NCBI RefSeq assembly: GCF_018873765.1
Contig: NC_057925.1
Span: 6,893,568 to 6,957,567, forward strand
From: Telopea speciosissima
Lineage: Eukaryota; Streptophyta; Magnoliopsida; Proteales; Proteaceae
Direction of reading: 5' to 3'
Length of the DNA stretch: 64,000 bases
The translations under genes and the position numbers were made by a program. The notes under the pieces are model-generated. The model did not search any database and was not told where the DNA came from. It worked only from the letters and a program-made list of their open reading frames with translations. Numbering within the stretch: the first letter of the stretch is position 1; each line of letters starts with the position of its first letter. Shown here piece by piece: positions 44,028-55,794 of the stretch.

Positions 44028-45975
44028 TTAGAATTTGTCAAAAATAACTCTAGGAATTGCACCAAGATGAAGGCCACCATCGATGTGGAGTGTAAGCATG
44101 GTTTTGTATGTTACTTGTTTCGTTTCGTCTGCAAATCTGAACCGAAAGAAACGAAGAAGCACCATCGCAACTATCTTCATCTGTCGATAAGCAAATTCCT
44201 TCCCCAAACAAATTCGAGGACCGGCCTGTAAATCAAAGAAAGAAATGAATATGTTAAATTAACTTCATGAAGTGTGATCAAGCTAAGTAGAATTTGGGAA
44301 GGGATTTGAATTCATGTATCATGATGGATTGATTCTTTGAGAGCATTGTTACTAACATGAAATGAAACAAATTTGAATGGTGATTCAGGCTGGAAAACTC
44401 CATTGTTGAGCCATCTCTCTGGTCGAAATTCCTCGGCATCCTCTCCCCATATGTAATTCATCCTGCCCATGGCATAAGCCATATAGTACACACCATCTCC
44501 TTTCTTCACTCTGAAACCATCAGGGAGAACATCATCTGTTTCTGCACACCTCCCATCCTGTCATTTTTGCCCAATTAGTAGACCATTAAATCAATTTCAA
44601 TTCATTAACTCTCAGAGATTAGCAATTAACTTACAGTGGGGACAGCAGGGTATAGCCTCAAAGTCTCTGTTAGGGCTGCATGGAGATAATGCATCTTCTC
44701 TAATGCTGCATCAGTTAAACACTCTACGAAATCATCGATTTTAGTTTCGTTCTCCTTACAATTGATGACTTCTCTTACTTCTTCTGCAACTTTTTCTTGT
44801 ATCAGAGGGTGCTTGCAGAGAAGGTAGAAAAACCAGGAGAGTGTGCCTGCAGTAGTATCTTTGCCCGCGATCATGAAATTCAGAATTATGTCCTTGAGAT
44901 ACTGATTGGTCATCCTCTCTGGATCTTTCTTGCTCTCCATTTGAAACCTTGAAAGTATGTCCTCCTTGTCATTCTTGAATTCAATAAACAACATTCAAAC
45001 ATTCAATAAAAGGGAAGAACAAGAAGAACAAAAGGAAGAGTAATACTCAAGATTAACAGTAATTGATATCCACTCACATAGTTTTGTTGCTCAAAAGTTT
45101 GTTTCCTCTTGTTGCTGATGACTCCAAACACAAAATCATCCATGAACTTTATGTTCTTCTTAAGAGTGCCTTCAGATCCCAAACTAAGAATCCTCCTCAG
45201 TTTCCAAAAGGGATCGACAAAGCGCCAGCATATAAATCGATTTGAATCATCGAAAGCCTTGATGAATGCTCTCCCCTCTTCTGTTGAACCCTCCAAGCAA
45301 TTCAAGTCCACCCCAAACCCAATTTTGAATATGGAATCCAGAGAACATCTCATTAACAAGTCCTAAACCCAAAAAAAAAAGGAAAAAAAGATTTACTTCA
45401 ATCAAATTTTTCCATTCAATGAATTGAGAAAAATGAATTTTTGGGATACTCACTTGGATATCAAATGTCTGATTCTTAACTCCAAAACCCAAAATGGTTT
45501 CAGCCAATTTGGCAGATTTTGTTCTGAACACAGCACAGCTGAAATCCCTGAGGTTTCTGGTAGAGAACTCGAAACTCGCAATCTTCCTCTGTTGACGCCA
45601 TTTATCACCATTAGTATTAAAGATACCATGACCAAATAGATCTTCTAAGATTTCATAGTTTTGGGATCCCTTGCTGTATTTATCAAAGTTGGTTTTGAGT
45701 ATGTGTTCGACATTTCGAGGGTCTGTTGTGAAGATCTCACTGTTGGATGGACTGAGGAGACGAAAGGTTTTGTACTTGCGGGCAACATCAGTGTAGTGAT
45801 CATAGACTCTGTTGAAACAGAGTAGAGAGTGGAAGACAGTGCCCATTACAGGAGGATACTGAGGGTGCTTCAGTGATTTACCCATGAAGATTCTTAGTAG
45901 CAGAACACAGAAGCATATGAGAACAAAGCAGAATGAAGCCATTGCAGCACTCACTGTTGCAGATAATAACTCCAT
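44028..45975 (-). CDS. CYP704 (family): CYP704-family cytochrome P450, copy B, intact five-exon gene
   Basis: Exons on the minus strand: 45454-45975, 45078-45362, 44635-44973, 44357-44557 and 44028-44225 (522, 285, 339, 201 and 198 bp), 514 codons plus TAA, all introns GT-AG and phase 0. Seen are an N-terminal membrane anchor (about residues 8-30), the WRQQRKIASFEFS C-helix region, I-helix AGKDTTAGTLSW, ExxR in ETLRLYP, FRPERW and the complete heme loop FVSFHAGPRICLG. CYP704 enzymes are ER-bound omega-hydroxylases of long-chain fatty acids; CYP704B makes sporopollenin precursors. The exact subfamily is not settled. Exon lengths equal those of copy A, showing a recent duplication. Confidence 0.93.
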
Positions 45976-46029
45976 CTCTGCAAGTAACTGATAATGGAAA
46001 ATTTCAGAAATGATAGGGAGCAAGGGAGA

Positions 46030-47340
46030 AATTCATGGCATCAGCAAAACATATCTTTTGAATCATGGATTAGAGTTGAGCCTTAAAGCCACAAGATGAA
46101 GAAAAGAAAATCCACTCCACTCTCAAGGCACTGACTAATTGTTTTTAAAAGATAGAAAATAAGATCTGCAAAATAAAGAATTCAAATTTTAATCAATAAT
46201 CCCCTGATCACTATAATGTACCGAATACAATATATATTTCTAATACCAAAATCATACCAATCGGTATGGTTTTGGTACGGTATGTATTTGGTTTTGAAAA
46301 CAGTTTTTATTAGATGAGAATGCTCTAATCTATTGTATAAGGAATCGTGAGTTTCAGCCTTAAAAGCAATTGCTATGCCACCGCTGCCGACTAAAGCAAC
46401 CGGTGTCGAGAACGATGGTGATCAACATATGTTTCTTCAGTTTCACTATTTCCACGTGGCTCATCCCATCAATTGGTTTTGGCACATAATGCTCATTACG
46501 CGCTTGAAACAGTTACACACTTGAATTCCAATCAAACTATGCAAGCAGCCAGTTGTTATTTCTCTGAAGATTCCCCAACTCCTCACACTCATGGTAACAT
46601 AAATATTCAATGGCTGTTAGCAAAAACGCGTTTAAAACTCCGTTTTAAACACGTTCCCGTTTTTTTGGTTTTTTTTAAGACCTTGGACTTAACTGACCAT
46701 ATCTCTCTCTCCCGAACTCTGATTGGCTTGATTCTTTCACCGACGTAAAGATGACTCGGAGGGCTACATTTTTCTTGATATCATCTTCAACTCAAAGTCA
46801 ATACATGGATACCAGAAATAGAAGCATGTATTTCAAATAAAAATTCCTCAATTTATATGAGAATAGTGGCGTTTCTTTGGTTTCGTTTTTTTGAAATATA
46901 AACGTTTAAAATCCGTACCGTCCGTTTTTCATTTTTTACCGTTCTTTGTTTTTTTGACCCCTTTATTTGACCGTTCGTTTGCAATTTTTTACCGTTTAAA
47001 ACCTGTCCCGTAAAACTCCGTTTTATTACCGTTCCCTTTTTTGCTAACTGTGGTTATGATACCAAATAAAGTTTAAATCGATAAATTCAAAATTTTTTAA
47101 AATACTGTGATGAAACTAAATATACAAAACAGATATAGTTATAGGTTTGCTATATACTCGGTATGGTATCGGTACATACCAAACGGTTTCGTCTTAGAAA
47201 TCAATACCATACCAAACCGAGAGAGATATCATATTCCCATACCAAAATCGTACCGGTACAAATTCGGTACAGTTTTATACAGTCAGTTTTCGTTTCAATA
47301 TTCAGTTTCGATTCCAAATTGACACCCTTACCCATGCATA
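46030..47340. other. CYP704 copy B upstream region with hAT-like fragments
   Basis: No gene is recognised. The stretch 46620-47055 has 'gttagcaaaaacg' at the left and, inverted, 'gttagcaaaaaag' at the right, suggesting a transposon, but the TSD is not convincing. At 47180-47331 the sequence ends 'caaattgacaccctta', the usual right end of plant hAT MITEs. A small hairpin (accaaaatcataccaatcgg) lies at about 46248. Confidence 0.4.
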
Positions 47341-47582
47341 GGAAAAATATATACATAGTACGGAAAAAATAAAGATGTCAAACTGCATGACACCTACACC
47401 CAGACATAGGAAGGGTGAAATGACCGTCCCATCCCCCGTGAAATAAAAAAAATCTCATCTCTATTAGATACCTCATGCACGCTCTCATTGGGCACCGCAC
47501 TAGTGTAAGGATCATAATAGCTTGACAGTGGTCCCCCTCCTAGGAAAAAAACCCTATCACCAACATTGTGAAGATGTATTCC

Positions 47583-48150
47583 TAGGGGTGCAAGTTTGGC
47601 CCTATCGACCTAAACCTGCCCTGTCCAACCCTGAGCCCGAACAGGGTCTGGGCTGAGATATTTGGCCCTGAGGGACAAGGCTGAAAATTTCTGGCCCTGA
47701 GTCAGGGTTGGGTTGGGCTAGAGTTGAGGCCTTGCGCTGAGCCCGGCCCAGCCCAACCCGACCTTGTTTTAAGTTATACTAATATATATATTTATATATA
47801 TATTAAACTTTAAATGTCACGCATATTTTGTTATATAATAATATAATATAATATATGAAGATAATAAGTGATAATCTATTTTATTATAATATTATAATAT
47901 TATTTTATGTAAAATTGATAATTTTCTCCTAGACCCTGCCCAACTCAATCCAGTCCATGCATCTCTACTTTCCTCCACTCCATGATCAGGGCCAATCAAG
48001 GTTAGCCCGACCCGACCCTAAGGGCGGGTCAGGGTTGGATTTTCCAGGTCCTAAGTCAGGTTTGGGTTTGACCTGGGCCCAGCTAAGGGGAGTCAAGGTT
48101 GGGCTGGGGTTTTGAAAAACCCAGCCCAACCTGACCTTGTTGCAGCCCTA
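47583..48150 (+). mobile_element. hAT-type MITE (568 bp), 8-bp TSD
   Basis: Ends TAGGGGTGCAAG and, inverted, TAGGGCTGCAAC are TIRs, and the exact repeat TGTATTCC flanks them at 47575-47582 and 48151-48158. The arms are GC-rich (ggccctga..., cagggttggg...) around an AT-rich core. TIR type and TSD length fit hAT. Confidence 0.85.
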
Positions 48151-48159
48151 TGTATTCCC

Positions 48160-49950
48160 ATGCCCTTTCACACACACATACTAATACACACACTCTCTCT
48201 CTCTCTCTCTCCACCGAGACTGTGGTCCCCACAACTATTTCCCACACCATAATTGATGTGGTGTGAGAAATTCTCCCGCATTATTCACTATGGAGTCATG
48301 GAGATCCCACTCCCATTATACTAATAGCAAAGGTACCTGATGTATTATTTAATAATTACGAAATTTCGATCTTGTTCCTATATTGGTGGCATGGGAATCC
48401 CTCCCTATATATACTAATACTAAAGTTACCTAATATATATATATTTTTTTTTGATAAAAAGTTACCTAATCTATTTAATAGTTATGAGATTCAATCTCGT
48501 TCCCCGACATTGATAGGGAAACCTCTCCCTACATAGTAATATCAAAGGTACCTAATGCAATTATGTATTTACAAGAAGCAATAATTTAATTGTTAAACAA
48601 ATCTTAGATGTTTTGAATAAATATAGAAAATTGTTCTTTTAACAAAAAATCGATGGTTAAAGTTAATGAGAGAGAGAGAGACAAAAGAGGATGTAAAATT
48701 TGATGTAGAGAAACTAAATTTTTTTTTCTATTAGATTATATGTAGTTTTTTCTTTTTTCTTTTTGGTAAAGATTATATGTAGTTCATGCTATAAGAAAAA
48801 TTCTATATCAATTACCATGATGTTTCGATAGAGTAACTAATACAAAATAATAAAAGTAGTGCATATTTTATAGATCGAGTTTTCCTTCACCCATGGTAAA
48901 TAAAAAATCTCTTAATCCACATGATAGAGCCCTTCTCTCCAGCCAAAAGTAATTCGGACCTTTAACAATATGAGGCTGACAAGGTCGCGTAGTCGGGACT
49001 AGCGGGGTTTATTCGAGGTTTGCTGGGTGATTGAAGGTCGCATTCGGGGACCAAAAAGTTCCATTTCACATCTTGGATTGTAATCGTTGGGGGACCCAGG
49101 ACAGATTTGAGGACTAAGGAAGTAATCTAATGTGTTGCAGTAGGACCTAAACCATGACTTAGATGTATTGTGTAAGATAAATTAAAGGAAATGAATTCAT
49201 GTATCGTATCATTATATTTGTGTATGCTTGTATGTCATCATCCCTCATTGAGCCTGTTAAGCTCACCACTCGTGTACACACTCTTTTAGTTGTGAGTGCA
49301 AGTGTTGTGGTGGTAGTAGGTGCGGGTTTCTATCCGATGCTGATGTGGGCAAGTTGGACCAATACAACCCAGAGCTGGTGAAACATGATTCTGGTCGCAC
49401 TGGTGATTATAGTGCCTATGGTAGATTGTGGTTTGGAAACGTGTTGTTCTTGCTCTTCCTTAATATTATTTCAATGTTACCAGGTTGTATAAATAATATA
49501 TTATATGTACATATGTGTTTGAATGTTGGACTGGCCACTCTCCATTCTGTGGCTTCAGGACCTTTGTGCATCTGAAGCTATTGGGTGTACACATGCTTAT
49601 ATCTAGTAAAGTCTCTCTTTACCAAAAAAATTAAATTATTAGATTAGACTCCCTTATTACTTGATTTATTATTATTACTTCCGCTGCTCTGATTTGTAAT
49701 ATTATGATATATTGTGATGGTAAAGGTACTGCATCTGAAATCCTGACAGTCAGTGTGGGATGACAGTTGACATCCTAATCATACCAGGTGGCTCTTTTGG
49801 GCGTGGGATGTGACACATAGCCACTAACTTACCTATAGTTCGCGGTATGCCCAACCCTTGCCAGCTCGAGATTATGGTAAATGATATGTTGTGTAAATGT
49901 GTTGTGCACAAAATAATGATGACTAAGTTATAAAAATGATGAAATGGAAG
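48160..49950. other. Intergenic stretch; possible LTR fragment
   Basis: A (CT)n run is at 48193-48211. The part at 48200-48310 is an inverted relative of 31560-31690 ('ccacaccataattg' against 'ccaattatggtgtggg'). At 49180-49330 'gttaagctcaccact' resembles the end part of Del/Tekay-type LTRs, but no paired LTR is visible. No gene is supported. Confidence 0.35.
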
Positions 49951-49954
49951 AATG

Positions 49955-50305
49955 TGACTTAACACATTGCACATGATGCCCAGTTTAGATTGGGCTTGTA
50001 AGAATCATTTGGCTTTTTTCGGTTTATTAGAGACACGAGTGAAGAAATGTAATTATAATGGCTGCTTTCACCTATTTTCCAAACGGTGGAAATGTGATAA
50101 TGGTTGTGCGGATTACTTAGCAGCTTTGGCAAGGTCCCCTGTTGAGATCTCATTATGTATTCACTCTCTTCCTCTAGTTCTTTCTACTTTTCTACTATTG
50201 TTAGGAATGATGCTAGTGGTAAGAGATACCTCAGATTGTAATTATCTTTTTTATTTCCTAAATATATAATACAAGCTCCTGTTTTACCAACAAAAAAAAA
50301 AAAAA
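49955..50305 (+). mobile_element. Rearranged short LINE fragment with poly-A
   Basis: The frame 49967-50269 joins an endonuclease-like piece (FFGLLETRVKKC) to an RNase H-end-like piece (CNGCADYLAALA), followed by a 3' untranslated part and poly-A at 50292-50305. This looks like an internally deleted L1 copy. Confidence 0.5.
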
Positions 50306-50628
50306 GAAGGGTTTTGAAAAGAATGTATTCCACGGAACGTGTTTCTGCGTTCTCCGAGAACGGAAAAACAAATAAAATCTATTTGACATTTTGGTTCGTT
50401 TTTTAGGTATGAAAAAATGAATCGGGGTTTGCTTCTGAGAATGCCATTTACAAAACAAGTCAAACTTGTTTTGTTGTTCCATGGAACAACAAGGCACAAA
50501 AAATCGAGAGAAGTGACGACTCATTGCCTAATCACTCGACGCACTTCACTCGACTAGGGTGTTCAAGTGTAACTCCTTGGAGCGACCTGCAACTCTCCTT
50601 CGGCTTTCTCTTGGAACCTCCATCCAAG

Positions 50629-50677
<49 letters not shown>

Positions 50678-51090
50678 TAAAAAAAACCCTAGCTCAAACG
50701 TCTTCTATGTGAGGCCATTGGATTGAACTGAAACCCTATATCTTAAACCCAACCGCACCTGAATGCGTAGTCCTCTCTCATACTCCTCCAATTAGGAACC
50801 CGATTCAAGGCGTCTCCCTGTTTCTATTAGATCTGATCCAAAAAAAAAAAAAAAAAAAATTGGAAAGCAATACAAAGCCTTCAACCTTCGACCTCTATGT
50901 TACTACTTCGTTCAACAACCTATTAAGTCTTAAACCTCCGACCTCTATAGCCTTGAACCTGCTCAGTTCTTGATAGGTGTCTCTCCATCTCTCGGTTGCA
51001 AATTTGTAAGAACAGGTTTTACCAAATGCCATAGAACAGTTTGGAACGGATTTGCCAAATGGTCAAACACATACAAAGAACATTGTTTTA
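50306..51090. repeat. Relative of the LHCB7-intron insertion, boundaries not found
   Basis: 'gaacgtgtttctgcgttctc' near 50336 and 'gaacaggttttaccaaatgcc' near 51011 match words at both ends of the 57245-60420 element. A (CT)n run follows a splice-donor-like 'aaggtaagctctct' at 50628, as in that element. I could not define TIRs or a TSD. Confidence 0.4.
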
Positions 51091-51143
51091 GACAAAAAAT
51101 AGTTAAAAAACTTTTCTAGGAAAAAAAACACTACCAAACGTAG

Positions 51144-51301
51144 GAAAATTATCGCCCCCAATACTAGGGGAGGTGTTGTGCACATCGTGCAACGCAGCAT
51201 TGCCCACATGTGCACAGTGGGCCCCACCATGCGCATGTGGGCGATGCTGCGCCGCACGATGTGCACAGCACCTCCCCCAGTACTGGAGGCGATAAAGATC
51301 C
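51144..51301 (+). mobile_element. Hairpin MITE with 10-bp TSD
   Basis: The arms pair over about 70 bases ('gtgcacatcgtgc', 'gcccacatg', 'ttatcgcc(c/t)cca'). The exact 10-bp repeat CCAAACGTAG lies at 51134-51143 and 51302-51311. No coding capacity. Confidence 0.85.
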
Positions 51302-51455
51302 CCAAACGTAGCCTTATAGTAACGAAAGGAATGAAAGAATGAAAATTAACCTCGTGATTGTCAACCATTGTCAGTAGTGGGGTTAGATACTGCCAAGGTA
51401 CATAATAAATTCCCCACGTGGTCTGCGGGAATGTGCGACTAGGCCTCACATGCCA

Positions 51456-51705
51456 CGGTGCTTCGATGACAGGGATGGAGATGTTCTGCCTCGCCTAGCC
51501 AACGATGGAGAAGCTTTACCTCGCCTATCCAGCGTGAATGCCCAACGATGCCGACTAGAGGGCACGATGCAGGCTTCGGTGACCGGGATAGAGATGTTCT
51601 ACCTCGCCTAACCAACAATGGAATTGATTTACCTTGCCTAGCCAATGGGAATGTCCAATGATGCCAGCTAGAGGCCCAGTGCTTCGATGACCGGGATAGA
51701 CTGAT
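51456..51705 (+). repeat. Tandem repeat, ~110-bp unit, about 2.2 copies
   Basis: 'gcttcgatgacagggat', 'gcttcggtgaccgggat' and 'gcttcgatgaccgggat' start successive units at about 51460, 51573 and 51681, each followed by 'gagatgttct(g/a)cctcgcct' and 'ccaa(c/t)gatgcc'. It may be part of an LTR. Confidence 0.7.
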
Positions 51706-52180
51706 GTTTGCATATGTATTCCGCACTAGCCTTGTGATGGGGCATGTTGTTTCTATGGCAATCACAAAGATGACCATACCATGAAAAGTTGTCATAATTT
51801 GGGTTTGAATTGATTTAAAGGGTTTATATAACATGTTTCCAATAAATGTCATCTATGCATATATTATAGCTACTTGTTTATTGTTGTAACTGTAATTGCA
51901 CTCACTAAAAGCTTATAAGCTCACCTCACTTTATATTTTTGTGGCCAGAGCCCGTGCACACTCCTTATCGTTGCTCTTTCAGGCTGAGGATACCTTTATT
52001 GGAAGTCTTACTAGTTTCATTTTGATAGTATGTGTATATATATGTGTTTTCGGATGTATAAAATGCATTTTGGGTTGGAATGGATGTATTTTATGTAATA
52101 GAACCTTGGCATGTAATAAGTTATCATTTCATAAACTTCAATTATCATACATTAGATGTCTCCATATCATTTAGATTCCA
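51706..52180 (+). repeat. Possible LTR fragment
   Basis: 'cactcactaaaagcttataagctcacc' type sequence followed by 'caggctgaggatacc' resembles the 3' part of some gypsy LTRs. There is no partner LTR, so this is a weak call. Confidence 0.3.
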
Positions 52181-52459
52181 TTTATAGTTCCTTTAGGGAA
52201 CGGCTCCTTAGCATCGAGATTTTCGTAACATAAGGTAGATTAGCTCCACTAAATTCGGTGTAGATGGTTAGTTGAGACTCTTACAAATGATGCAGCCAAG
52301 GAAATGAGATCTTAAAGGGTATTTTAGAAAATACTAAAACCTAAGAGGGTATTTATGAATCCAAAGGGGAAGTGAATTATTCCATTTCCTTGGCTGCCAG
52401 CCTTGTAGCAGGAACATTCCTGCTTCAAGTGTAGCAGCCAAATTTTTCACGAGGGGGAG

Positions 52460-52760
52460 ACCTAAGATGGAGGCCGCCATCAATGTGGAGTGTGAGCATG
52501 GTTTTGAATGTTACTTGTTTCTTTTCATCTGCTAATCTGAACCGAAAGAAGCAAAGAAGGACCATGGCAACGATCTTCATCTGTCGATATGCAAATTCCT
52601 TCCCCAAACAGATTCGAGGACCGGCCTGTAAATCAAAGATACAAATAAATATGTTAAATTCTGGTTTCGCTTATCAAACATGTTGCAATGTTGAGCAGAG
52701 TGAATGTGATGCTAAGGGAATGTAGGAAGAAAAGAAGCCATCTTCAATGCCTAATTGGCG
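52460..52760 (-). pseudogene. CYP704 (family): CYP704 exon 5 and intron 4 fragment, copy C
   Basis: On the minus strand, exon 5 starts at 52625 after a tttacag acceptor and reads AGPRICLGKEFAYRQMKI, LADEKKQVTFKTMLTLHIDG and GGLHL before diverging at about 52465. Upstream sequence to about 52760 matches intron 4 of copy A ('atgttgcaatgttg', 'catcttcaatgcctaattgg', inverted), not copy B. No other exons lie nearby, so this is an isolated gene fragment. Confidence 0.85.
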
Positions 52761-53137
52761 CATAAATGTGCTTTAGATGGGCTTGGACATAAAATACCAT
52801 CAATTATATGAATATTCCAAATCATGGAAGAATTAAAAATTTATTAAAAGAAGAGAGAAGGATTAATGAATTGTCAAAGAAAGAAATGTGGATTAAAATA
52901 CTATTATTACAATCGATACAAGAGGTGGCCACCACTTGCTAAAAAGATAATAAAGGGATTAAAAACAATCAAACTGTGAGGATTAAAAATACTTACCTTA
53001 AAATCGATACAAAATTTTTATATAAATTTTATAATAGAAAGGGACATCACTTGCTAGAAGGGAGAATAAAAATTACCAGAAATGTGAAAAGAAAGAGTAC
53101 TAAAAAGTTATCTATAAAATAATACATATATTTTATA

Positions 53138-54494
<1,357 letters not shown>

Positions 54495-54649
54495 TATTTT
54501 ATAATAGAAAAGGATTAAAAAATTATCCATGTTGTGATTTGAATTATGAACAAATTTAAGAAGGCAGGATAGTTGGTCACATGTTTCAGCTGGTCCGGTC
54601 TAATGACCATCGGTCAAATATGATGCACCGGGAATGACTGAATAATAAT

Positions 54650-54810
54650 CGGTTGATTCCACGTTGATTTCATGCCAATCTAATGGTTGGTAGACGGTGG
54701 CAATTTAAAATTCAAAATTACCGTTCAAAATTCAAAAATGTCAGACCACCGTCTACCAACCATTGGATTGATATGAAATCCATGTGATGGCCTGTGGATT
54801 GAGTGCAGCA
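54650..54810 (+). repeat. Hairpin MITE-like repeat
   Basis: 'ccaatctaatggttggtaga' and the inverted 'ccaatggttggtagacggtgg' arms flank a short centre at about 54705-54740. Pairing extends to the gatttcat blocks outside. TSD not identified. Confidence 0.5.
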
Positions 54811-54853
54811 CGATGACCACTCAACCTCAGACCGTAGAGGATCCAAATCCTCA

Positions 54854-55035
54854 AGCTAAACATTATGTGAAGATACAATGATGATCATAGTGAACTGAAT
54901 CAGTGTTCGAACCTATCGGGCTAGACACTATGTGGAGGTATAATGGTGGACATAGTGAACCAGATCGGTGTACGAACCTATTGGGCTAGACACTATGTGA
55001 AAGTAAAATGGTGAACATAGTGAACCGGATCGGTG
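54854..55035 (+). repeat. Tandem repeat, ~65-bp unit, about 2.7 copies
   Basis: Units start 'gctaaacattatgtg', 'gctagacactatgtgg' and 'gctagacactatgtga', and share 'catagtgaac(c/t)(g/a)gatc(g/a)gtg' and 'cgaacctat(c/t)ggg'. The unit is 65 bp. No gene is seen between 54500 and 55790. Confidence 0.75.
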
Positions 55036-55794
55036 CAAGGCCCACATGGAACAACAGCAAACCGCCCTGCCCGCTGCATCAAACAAAGCACACACAACTC
55101 CCCGTCTGGAACATCACCAACAAACTTCATGTCTTCCAATTTTAGCAGACATTTTTTTTTTCACCAACCTTGATTACAAGAAGATTTTACCTAAAGGATT
55201 ATTTACACCTCTGTGAAAAGTCCATTTGCTTCAAAAGAAAATAACTAAGGGTTAATATAAGTCCAAAAAAAAAATAAATAAATAAACAAACCATCCATTT
55301 GTGTTAACAGAAAACATCCTTGCAATGCTTATTGCCTGCAACACTATCAGATCAACAATATCAGATCAAAGGTGCTATAATCGGTTCAAACTGTTAGTCA
55401 ATGGTGAACCTACTTCATTCTGAAGACTTTTCAAGATGGCCCTAGGAAGGAAAACATTACTGAGTCCAAGATATATATTCATGAAAATAACTATCTATCT
55501 AATTTCTCCATGGAAACTCACAGTAGCTGCACTAACCTGCTTTGATGCAAATTGCAAAGGTAAGCAGTTCAATAACTGGATCATCTGAGAGGGGGTGGGG
55601 AACTGAATCATCTTGGAAGTCAGTATACATTTGGAACTTTAAAAACAGAAAGTTATGTACAACTTTTATCATATTTACAATGTTTTGTCCGTGTACACAA
55701 GAATGAGAGAGAATGGCTTTGCTTTATTCTTCTGGTCTCTTAATAATTGAGGATCTTAGTATGTTCGTGTAAACCAATAGATGAATTGATATTT

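Larger units (their letters stand above)
41901..44100 (+). repeat. ~1.1-kb two-copy tandem duplication at the 3' side of CYP704 copy B
   Basis: Unit 1 (41901-43016) and unit 2 (43017-44100) both start 'gattgtcaaagcatggttg', contain 'acttgggggattctcgacag' and an Au-like SINE, and end in the last part of CYP704 exon 5 on the minus strand. Unit 1 therefore carries a truncated exon tail (about 42950-43016), while unit 2 runs into the intact gene. Unit 1 has about 115 extra bases near 42005-42120; unit 2 has a 92-bp LINE-tail insertion at 43805-43896. Confidence 0.85.

Noticed and set aside
46473..46748. 91-residue open frame upstream of CYP704 copy B
   Set aside because: It crosses the end of the possible transposon at 46620 and has no recognisable motif or splice context.
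46620..47055. Possible hAT element with GTTAGCAAAAA ends
   Set aside because: The ends pair but the flanks do not give a convincing TSD, so I mention it only as part of the upstream region.
54840..55035. CRISPR-like spacing of repeats
   Set aside because: The repeats are contiguous 65-bp tandem units without unique spacers, and this is a plant nuclear genome.
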